Assembly: GCA_045602885.1 (NCBI GenBank)
Contig: JAZSCJ010000070.1
Location: 1-11,713 of the forward strand
Reading direction: 5' to 3'
Length of the DNA: 11,713 bases
Source: JAJPXI01 sp045602885
Lineage (GTDB): Bacteria; Bacillota; Clostridia; Oscillospirales; Oscillospiraceae
Notes under the pieces: generated by a model
Told to the model about the DNA's origin: nothing
Seen by the model: only the letters and a program-made list of their open reading frames with translations
Databases searched by the model: none
Shown here: positions 1-5,342 of the stretch, piece after piece
Layout: each line of letters opens with the position of its first letter
Position numbering within the stretch: position 1 is the stretch's first letter
Position numbers and translations under genes: made by a program

Positions 1-771
1 ACAGGTCTGCGCCGAGGTGAAATACTGGCGCTCACATGGAGCGACCTGAATTTCGAGACCGGCGAGCTCCACATCAGCAAACAGGCCACTCTTGTGGGTG
101 GAAGGATCACCATCAGCGAACCGAAAACAAAGGCGGCATTCCGAACGATCATACTGCCGCCCGCCATGGTGGAGGTCATTCGGGAATATCAAAAGGATGC
201 CTTCTCTCATCTGATGTTTCCCTCCCGCCTGAAGCCAGACCAGCCTATCGACCCAGGCCATATCCGAAAGCGGCTGCAGGTCATTCTGGAACGGGCAGGA
301 TGCAAAAAGGTACGCTTCCATGACCTCAGACATACATTCGCTACCATGTCTCTGGAACACGGCATGGACTTAAAAAACCTGTCCACCATCATCGGGCATG
401 TATCGGCCAAGACCACGCTGAATATCTACACCCACATCACCAGTGAGATGCAGGAAAACGCCGCGGCCAGTACTGATCGTGGTATCGCCAAGGCTGAAGT
501 CACAGAGAAGTCTGAGACAAGGGCATTAAATGCTCCACAGAAGTTCGAGCCGCAGAAAGCACCTCGGCGCAGGCCAGGTACCGGCTACGTCAAACAAATC
601 AAGGACAATCTGTGGGAGGGGCGATACTCGCCGATTTACCCTGACGGAAAGCGATATCCCCGAAACGTGTACGCCCACAGTGAGGAAGAGTGCGAAGCCC
701 TGCTCAAAGAGGTAATTCGCGAGGTAAACGCAGAGCTTGCAGAAGCTCGGAAACAGGCTAAAGCCAGTTAA
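1..771 (+). CDS. Tyrosine recombinase (phage/ICE-type integrase), 5'-truncated by window edge
   Basis: The reading frame is open from base 1, so only the C-terminal 256 residues are visible. They hold the catalytic domain of a tyrosine recombinase, which cuts and rejoins attachment sites for an integrative element. Numbered from the first visible residue, the motifs are TGLRRGEILAL (catalytic Arg about 4), PKTKAAFRTI (beta-hairpin Lys about 44), HDLRHTFAT (His107, Arg110), IIGH (His133) and NIYTH (nucleophile Tyr143). The core is therefore complete. After a linker, residues about 193-256 add a basic segment (GTGYVKQIKDNLWEGRYSPI, then YPDGKRYPRNVYAH and a helix). This resembles the three-strand-plus-helix AP2/arm-binding fold usually found at the N-terminus of integrases. 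The gene reads toward the 3' end of tRNA-Ala, 185 bp away, the usual place for an element integrated in a tRNA gene. Family assignment is secure; element type is unknown. Confidence 0.93.
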   Translation, partial: TGLRRGEILALTWSDLNFETGELHISKQATLVGGRITISEPKTKAAFRTIILPPAMVEVIREYQKDAFSHLMFPSRLKPDQPIDPGHIRKRLQVILERAGCKKVRFHDLRHTFATMSLEHGMDLKNLSTIIGHVSAKTTLNIYTHITSEMQENAAASTDRGIAKAEVTEKSETRALNAPQKFEPQKAPRRRPGTGYVKQIKDNLWEGRYSPIYPDGKRYPRNVYAHSEEECEALLKEVIREVNAELAEARKQAKAS

Positions 772-808
772 ATCACCAGATGCGATGCCGAATCAAAGAA
801 AGAAAAAA

Positions 809-836
809 TGGACAGTGACTTGCCAGTCACTGTCCA
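809..836. terminator. Hairpin after the integrase, probable bidirectional terminator
   Basis: A perfect 11-bp inverted repeat (TGGACAGTGAC / GTCACTGTCCA) encloses a 6-nt loop, 37 bp after the integrase stop. On the minus strand it is followed by a run of T (complement of the A-rich bases 795-808), the better intrinsic-terminator geometry. On the plus strand it is followed by CGGTTTT, a weaker U-tract. It probably ends integrase mRNA and also blocks leftward readthrough from the tRNA. Confidence 0.7.
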
Positions 837-920
837 CGGTTTTGGAGCTGTCTGTGGTGTAGTTGTGGTCTTTACAAAAACGCGACTTTCAAACGGCGCA
901 AAAAGTTATCAAAACAAAGG

Positions 921-956
921 AAAAAGCACCGAAATCTCACGATTTCAGTGCTTTTT
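921..956 (-). terminator. Intrinsic terminator of tRNA-Ala, abutting the CCA end
   Basis: A 16-bp stem (arms 921-936 and 941-956, one G-T wobble, loop 937-940) carries A-tract/T-tract ends. Read on the minus strand it ends in TTTTTCC, so it terminates the tRNA transcript. The hairpin starts at the base immediately after the encoded CCA (957), with no spacer. The symmetric ends mean it could also stop plus-strand transcription from the integrase side. Confidence 0.85.
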
Positions 957-1032
<76 letters not shown>

Positions 1033-1078
1033 ATATTCGGTTGTTCGCACCGTACATCTCTCGTGCGGAACGAATGTT

Positions 1079-1107
1079 ATTTTAACAGACTGTGCAGGCT
1101 TTGTCAA
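1079..1107 (-). promoter_or_regulatory. Vegetative (sigma-A type) promoter of tRNA-Ala
   Basis: On the minus strand a perfect -35 TTGACA (1102-1107) is followed by a 17-nt spacer and the -10 TAAAAT (1079-1084). Transcription should start near 1072, giving a leader of about 40 nt before the tRNA 5' end at 1032. The leader contains an imperfect inverted repeat (GTTCCGCAC / GTGCGAAC) that could be removed during 5' processing. Confidence 0.85.
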
Positions 1108-1146
1108 CAGAAAAAATCAACTTTTTTATTTTTTCTTACTTTTATT

Positions 1147-1181
1147 TTTCACCCCGGTCGGCAACGCCGCCCGGGGTGAAA
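1147..1181 (-). terminator. GC-rich hairpin just downstream of spoIVA
   Basis: An 11-bp inverted repeat (TTTCACCCCGG / CCGGGGTGAAA) holds an inner 4-bp stem (CGGC-AAC-GCCG). It starts 6 bp past the spoIVA stop codon. The position fits a 3'-end or terminator hairpin for the sporulation transcript. However, on the minus strand it is followed by A-rich rather than T-rich sequence, so it is not a textbook intrinsic terminator. It may stabilise the mRNA end instead. Confidence 0.5.
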
Positions 1182-1187
1182 TCATCT

Positions 1188-2666
1188 TTATAAAATAATG
1201 CAAATCAGTCCGCCCGAACCTTCGTTGATGATGCGCTGCAGCGTTTCCCGCAATTTATTTCGGGCATCCTCCGGCATACGCTTGAGCTTGGCGTTCAAGT
1301 CCTCCCCCACCAGATCGTGGAACGACTTGCCGAAAATATTGGACTGCCATATTTTGGACGTATCCCCCTCGAACTCCTCCAGCAAATAGTGGATCATTTC
1401 CTCCGACTGCTTTTCCGTTCCCATGATGGGCGACACCTCGGTTTGAATATCAGCCCGGATCATGTGGATGGAGGGCGCAGACGCCTTGAGCCGCACACCG
1501 TATCGTCCCCCTTGTTTGACGATTTCCGGCTCCTCCAGGGTTAGCTCATGGGTATCGGGCATAACGATACCGTAACCGGTTTGGTTCACTTGCTGCAATG
1601 CTTCGGCCACCCGGTCATAGCTGCTCTTCATCTCAGCCAAACCGGAGAGCAGGCTCATCAGATCTCCGTCGTCACGCACCTGGAACCCCGACTGCTGCGA
1701 CAGCGTATCATAGAACAGACCACGTGGCAGCTCCAGCTCGGCCCGGACCACGCCGGTGCCCAGATCCATGGCTGTGATCCCTGCCCGGCTGATGGTCTCA
1801 CACGCACCCATAGCCTCGATGCAGGCGCGCACATCGCGTATCCGCTGTACTCCGGCCGCCTCTGAGCGGATGGCCGCATACAGTTCATGCTTGATGGGAT
1901 GCTCAAACGGCAGGGCATCCACCCAGGCAGGCAAAAACAAGTCGATCTCCTGAACGGGAAACTCACACAACACGCCCCGAATGATATCGGTGACCGCTCG
2001 CTCATCCAGTTCCAGACAGTTTGCGCACACGCAGGTCACGTCGTATGTTTGCGCCAGTTCATCCCGTATGGCGCACGCACGTTCGCTGTGGGGATAGGCC
2101 GAGTTGAGCAAAACCAAAAACGGCTTGCCCAGCTCACGCAGCTCGGTGATGGCACGCTCCTCGGCCTGTAAGTAGTCCTCCCGTGGGATGTCGGTGATGC
2201 TGCCATCGGTGGTCACAACGATGCCTATGGTGCAATGCTCGGCGATGACCTTACGCGTACCAATTTCGGCCGCCTCGGTCATGGGGATTTCATAGTCAAA
2301 CCAAGGCGTGGTCACCATGCGCGGCACGCCATCCTCCATGACCCCCACCGCGCCGGGCACCAGATAGCCCACACAGTCGATCAGCCGCACCGACAGGGCA
2401 GCGCCGCCGTCCATGGTGATCTGCACGGCCTCCTCGGGCACAAATTTTGGCTCGGCCGTCATTACCGTGCGACCCGAGCCACTTTGGGGCAGTTCGTCCC
2501 GGGCGCGCTCACGGCGGTACATATTATCAATTTGAGGAATGACCAAGCCTTCCATAAAGCGTTTGATAAAGGTTGATTTTCCTGTGCGCATGGGACCCAC
2601 CACGCCGATGTAGATATCCCCCTCGGTCCGCCGGGCGATGCTTTCATAAATGCTGCGCTCTTCCAT
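1188..2666 (-). CDS. spoIVA: SpoIVA, spore coat morphogenetic ATPase
   Basis: SpoIVA is the mother-cell ATPase that polymerises irreversibly on the forespore surface and forms the basement of the spore coat. The 492-residue product has the family's usual length and ends in the characteristic INEGSGGLICIIL. Visible motifs are Walker A GPMRTGKST at 24-32 (Lys30), the conserved DELPQSGSGRTVMT stretch at 57-70, and a Walker B-like RLIDCVG with Asp97. The central and C-terminal parts (QTGYGIVMP, GGRYGVRLKASAPSIHMI, GTEKQSEEMI) match the filament-forming and SpoVM-contact regions as I recall them from B. subtilis. One of the two adjacent threonines known near position 70-71 is replaced: here it is Thr70-Ala71. 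The start is an ATG with a GGGAGGG Shine-Dalgarno at 2673-2680. The 15-bp gap to sipL makes the two genes an operon, so expression is presumably under mother-cell control. Confidence 0.98.
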   Translation of the reverse strand: MEERSIYESIARRTEGDIYIGVVGPMRTGKSTFIKRFMEGLVIPQIDNMYRRERARDELPQSGSGRTVMTAEPKFVPEEAVQITMDGGAALSVRLIDCVGYLVPGAVGVMEDGVPRMVTTPWFDYEIPMTEAAEIGTRKVIAEHCTIGIVVTTDGSITDIPREDYLQAEERAITELRELGKPFLVLLNSAYPHSERACAIRDELAQTYDVTCVCANCLELDERAVTDIIRGVLCEFPVQEIDLFLPAWVDALPFEHPIKHELYAAIRSEAAGVQRIRDVRACIEAMGACETISRAGITAMDLGTGVVRAELELPRGLFYDTLSQQSGFQVRDDGDLMSLLSGLAEMKSSYDRVAEALQQVNQTGYGIVMPDTHELTLEEPEIVKQGGRYGVRLKASAPSIHMIRADIQTEVSPIMGTEKQSEEMIHYLLEEFEGDTSKIWQSNIFGKSFHDLVGEDLNAKLKRMPEDARNKLRETLQRIINEGSGGLICIIL

Positions 2667-2681
2667 TGCAATCCCTCCCTT

Positions 2682-4199
2682 TCACCGCTTGTGAGGAATG
2701 AGCAGCAACGTCCCTGCACCAGGCTGCTCTCCCTCCCATTGGTTGGCCTTGATGATGTCTTGCGCCGTTGTGCGGTACTGTTTGGCAACCTCCCAGAGCC
2801 CCTCCCCTTCCTGCAGGGCACGCAAAACCACGGAGGGCTGCCGGACAGGCTCCTGCGCAGCGCAGTCTTCTGCCACAACATCATGCACGACCATGGCGCG
2901 CATATCGCGCAGAACGAGATAGGGAAACTCCGCCGAAAAGCGCACCTCCACGCCGTCGGTCGTCGGCACAGCGATCAGATCGCCACAACGGAAGGAAAAG
3001 CGGCACAGGCTATCTTCCGGCACATCAACATCGCAACTGACCTCCATGCGCCTGGATACCGCACCATACTCGGATGCCTCAGTCACGCACAAGACAGTAA
3101 GCGACAGCTCCGCCGTCAGCCGCAACCGGTCGCCCACCCGACTTTGGTGCGTCCGGCCAACGCAGCAGACGCAGTCCACCACCGATTGGATGGTCATTCC
3201 GGTTTCGATGAGCTGACGCACCGTTTGCCGCCCGATGGTCTGAGCAACGCGCATACGATATTCATAGTCGGCATACTCCACCCGTGCCGGGCAACCGGTG
3301 CTGTAGGTATCGGCCAACACCTCCACATCCCGTTCCTCGCCCACAACGGCCTGCGCCAATAGAGAAAGCGCCGCCGACACGGTGCGGCCATCGCCAGCCA
3401 ATGCGAATTCGATGCCGGTCATGCAGAGTTCGACGGTGCATGTCCCCTCCTCTCCCACACCCAACAACTCGGCGATTTGCGAAAACTGCAGGGTAAAATC
3501 CGCCGCGTCCATTCCGCCGCCCACCGGACGGTATACCAGCTGGATGGTCGCCTCGCCCTTAAAAACCAGCTTGTTTCCAATGATTTTAGATTCATGGCAG
3601 CACAATGTCACCCGACTGCTGATGATCTCCTCGGCCGTCGGACGTCCGGCCGGGATGGTCAGATCCTCCTCCACAGAAAAGGGCTTTTCCTGAATGGCGC
3701 AAATACAATATGGACGATAGCGCTGCTTGCGCTGCTCCATCGTGCCACCTGTGGCGCACAGGTCGGTACAAAGCTCCACTCCACCGGCCTGAAAGGCTTG
3801 CACACTTATGGCGATCTCTACCCGGGCCACCACCTTGCGTGGGTTGACGGTACGGGCATCGGCCGAAACCACACGGGGCAGGGCAGTCACCAGGCAACCG
3901 CTTTTCAATCGTTTTTCCTCCACTGAAACGCTAAAGGGAATGTTGACCTGCAAATGGCAAGGGCCGGTCCCACCCTCCGGCAAATAAAGGACGGCCAGCC
4001 GCGCCGTCCCGGTCAGCGTGACGTGCCCATCCGATGCCGTTTTGCTCTTTAGCAGGACATTCCCCTGGGTATCCACCAGACGCAATATATCCGGGCAGGC
4101 GTCCGGGACGATGGTTTCCAGAGTTTCCTCCTGGAACACTGTGGTGTCCAGAACCGTGTCATAACCGGTCAGTTGGGCGCGCTTGAATTCCAGCTCCAT
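2682..4199 (-). CDS. sipL: SipL-like SpoIVA-interacting protein (SPOCS/DUF3794 repeats plus C-terminal LysM)
   Basis: The 505-residue protein has three SPOCS (DUF3794)-like segments at about 26-76, 177-228 and 325-375. They share an 'acid/proline strand, ..V..K....G..LV..G...L.V.Y' pattern. A C-terminal LysM domain spans about 461-502 (EGEGLWEVAKQYRTTAQDII..NQW..LLLIP). This is the architecture of C. difficile SipL, which binds SpoIVA through its LysM domain and is needed for coat attachment and engulfment. The adjacent spoIVA strongly supports this role. The protein has no signal peptide or membrane segment, consistent with action in the mother-cell cytoplasm. It contains about 20 cysteines, high for a cytosolic protein. 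The ATG at 4199 was chosen because AAAGGAG (4209-4215) precedes it; a longer frame starts only at TTG (4223), upstream of that site. Another SPOCS-LysM coat protein is the main alternative. Confidence 0.88.
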   Translation of the reverse strand: MELEFKRAQLTGYDTVLDTTVFQEETLETIVPDACPDILRLVDTQGNVLLKSKTASDGHVTLTGTARLAVLYLPEGGTGPCHLQVNIPFSVSVEEKRLKSGCLVTALPRVVSADARTVNPRKVVARVEIAISVQAFQAGGVELCTDLCATGGTMEQRKQRYRPYCICAIQEKPFSVEEDLTIPAGRPTAEEIISSRVTLCCHESKIIGNKLVFKGEATIQLVYRPVGGGMDAADFTLQFSQIAELLGVGEEGTCTVELCMTGIEFALAGDGRTVSAALSLLAQAVVGEERDVEVLADTYSTGCPARVEYADYEYRMRVAQTIGRQTVRQLIETGMTIQSVVDCVCCVGRTHQSRVGDRLRLTAELSLTVLCVTEASEYGAVSRRMEVSCDVDVPEDSLCRFSFRCGDLIAVPTTDGVEVRFSAEFPYLVLRDMRAMVVHDVVAEDCAAQEPVRQPSVVLRALQEGEGLWEVAKQYRTTAQDIIKANQWEGEQPGAGTLLLIPHKR

Positions 4200-4208
4200 A
4201 GTGCTTCT

Positions 4209-4215
4209 CTCCTTT
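4209..4215 (-). promoter_or_regulatory. Ribosome-binding site that fixes the sipL start
   Basis: AAAGGAG on the minus strand lies 9 nt before the ATG at 4199. The eight codons upstream of that ATG, back to a TTG at 4223, include this site, so the longer start is unlikely. Confidence 0.8.
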
Positions 4216-4280
4216 GGCTGCAAGCAGCAGTTCTAAAGCAAGCGCCGATCCACCGGGCACGACGCCACTTCTTTCAAAGC

Positions 4281-4310
4281 ACTATATGTTCGCGCAGGCC
4301 ATGCTATGTC
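4281..4310 (-). promoter_or_regulatory. Candidate sigma-E (mother-cell) promoter for sipL-spoIVA
   Basis: On the minus strand GACATAGC (4303-4310) lies 14 nt before CATATAGT (4281-4288). This fits the ATA-N16-CATAnAnT form of sigma-E promoters, with 6 of 8 matches to CATACAAT at -10. The -35 is weaker (GACATAGC against a GTCATATT-type consensus). Start would be near 4275, about 75 nt before the sipL ATG. The -35 overlaps the spoVM stop codon. The call rests only on this pattern and on the known mother-cell role of the genes. Confidence 0.4.
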
Positions 4311-4380
4311 ACTTCATTTTAAAAAAAGACATCAGAAGTCCACGCAGAGATTTGGGAGCCTTGACCACCACGACCTTCAT
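4309..4380 (-). CDS. spoVM: SpoVM, 23-residue amphipathic spore coat-anchoring peptide
   Basis: This tiny gene begins MKVVVVKAPKSLRG and ends LLMSFFKMK. Against B. subtilis SpoVM (26 residues, beginning MKFYTIKLPKFLGG, from memory) it keeps Lys2, Lys7, Pro9, Lys10, Leu12 and Gly14 with a hydrophobic, basic helix after Pro9. Pro9 is the residue tied to SpoVM's shallow membrane insertion and curvature sensing. In the family, SpoVM settles on the convex outer forespore membrane and recruits SpoIVA, which is encoded two genes downstream. Its place after rsgA mirrors B. subtilis, where spoVM follows cpgA-rpe-thiN. It has an ATG start and a strong AAGGAGG site 10 nt upstream (4391-4397). At three residues shorter than the Bacillus form, it is too short for many gene finders. 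Frame, synteny, motif and neighbours agree; the remaining doubt is sequence brevity. Confidence 0.9.
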   Translation of the reverse strand: MKVVVVKAPKSLRGLLMSFFKMK

Positions 4381-4381
4381 C

Positions 4382-4445
4382 AAAAAAACGCCTCCTTCCA
4401 CGCAAACTGGCTTACTGATCCAGTATACGCAAAAAGGAGGCGTTT
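4382..4445 (-). terminator. Terminator-like hairpin after rsgA whose 3' arm holds the spoVM ribosome-binding site
   Basis: On the minus strand a perfect 12-bp stem is formed by AAACGCCTCCTT (4434-4445) and AAGGAGGCGTTT (4386-4397). A 36-nt loop lies between, with an inner ACTGG/CCAGT stem, and a run of seven T (4382-4388) follows. This is intrinsic-terminator architecture placed 9 bp after the rsgA stop codon. The 3' arm is also the Shine-Dalgarno AAGGAGG of spoVM, and the T run is the spacer to its ATG. Any readthrough transcript would therefore pair the site with CCTCCTT and hide it. Confidence 0.85.
4391..4397 (-). promoter_or_regulatory. spoVM ribosome-binding site inside the hairpin arm
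   Basis: AAGGAGG on the minus strand lies 10 nt before the spoVM ATG at 4380. It is exactly complementary to CCTCCTT in the 5' arm of the hairpin (4434-4440), so its exposure should depend on where transcription starts. Confidence 0.8.
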
Positions 4446-4454
4446 GGTTCGTAT

Positions 4455-5342
4455 TTACTTGTTCTCCCAGTCCTTGTGGGCCTTGGCCTGTTCGTACAAG
4501 CGCACATAGCTTTCGTGACGGCTGGGTTGGATCTGCCCCTGTTTCAAAGCCTCTCGCACGGCGCAGCCCTTTTCCTTTACATGGGCGCAGCCTACGAAGC
4601 GGCATTGATCCAGATAGGGACGAAATTCCCGGAACGTAGCTGCCAGCATTTCCTTGCCGCGCACCTCGTTCTGATCGGTGTCAAAGGAGGAAAAGCCGGG
4701 GGTATCGGCCACAATGGCACCGTTTTTCAGCCGGAACAGTTCTACATGGCGCGTGGTATGGCGGCCACGGCCCAGTTTCTCGCTGACTGCGCCGGTGGAA
4801 AGAGAGAAACCCGGTTCCAGCGCATTGAGAATGCTGGATTTCCCCACGCCGGAGTTCCCGGTGAACGCAGACACCTTTCCGGCAATCAGCCCGGCCAGTT
4901 CCTCAATGCCCTCTCCCGTTTCGGCACTGACGCGCACGGTGGGAAACCCGGCGCCGGTATAGATCTCAAACAGCGTATCGGCCCGTTCCAAATCGCATTT
5001 GTTGATGCAGATGATACATTCGCAGCCCTTGCCTTCGGCCACCGAGGTCATACGGTCGATCAAAAAGGGTTCGGTCACCGGAGTGGCCTGGGACACGATG
5101 ATGACCAACTGGTCAACATTAGCCACGGCCGGACGAAGAAACTCGCTTTTACGAGGCAAGATCTCGTCCACCATACCGCTGCCATCCTCCAGCACGGTAA
5201 TGTTCACCCGGTCGCCCACCAACGGAGTGACGCCCTTATGGCGGAACTTACCGCGCGCGCGGCAGGCGACCTGCTGCCCATCGCCCAAATCAACGTAGTA
5301 AAACCCGGACAGGGCCTTCATGATAATTCCTGTTTCTGTCAT
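4455..5342 (-). CDS. rsgA: RsgA (CpgA/YloQ), circularly permuted ribosome-assembly GTPase
   Basis: RsgA checks late 30S subunit maturation and hydrolyses GTP when bound to the small subunit. The 295-residue protein shows an N-terminal OB-fold (IMKALSGFYYVDL, CRARGKFR, TPLVGDRV) followed by the permuted GTPase order. G4 NKCD (114-117) precedes the P-loop GNSGVGKSS (162-170), the switch region LGRGRHTTRHVEL (190-202) and G3 DTPGFSS (213-219). A C-terminal zinc site is formed by Cys247, Cys252, His254 and Cys260. The start ATG overlaps the prkC stop (ATGA), implying translational coupling, and the N-terminus lines up with B. subtilis. A second ATG seven codons in (5321) is less likely. Sitting beside a kinase and phosphatase is relevant because B. 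subtilis PrkC phosphorylates its RsgA orthologue; Ser158 falls where I align the Bacillus target Thr. Confidence 0.97.
   Translation of the reverse strand: MTETGIIMKALSGFYYVDLGDGQQVACRARGKFRHKGVTPLVGDRVNITVLEDGSGMVDEILPRKSEFLRPAVANVDQLVIIVSQATPVTEPFLIDRMTSVAEGKGCECIICINKCDLERADTLFEIYTGAGFPTVRVSAETGEGIEELAGLIAGKVSAFTGNSGVGKSSILNALEPGFSLSTGAVSEKLGRGRHTTRHVELFRLKNGAIVADTPGFSSFDTDQNEVRGKEMLAATFREFRPYLDQCRFVGCAHVKEKGCAVREALKQGQIQPSRHESYVRLYEQAKAHKDWENK

Noticed and set aside
837..920. Arm-type integrase sites between the integrase hairpin and the tRNA terminator (TGTGGT occurs twice near 853-868)
   Set aside because: Two short similar hexamers are not enough to separate arm sites from chance without the other att end.
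4434..4445. Riboswitch in front of spoVM
   Set aside because: The hairpin plus inner stem is simple, with no conserved ligand-binding core I recognise; terminator plus hidden ribosome-binding site explains it.
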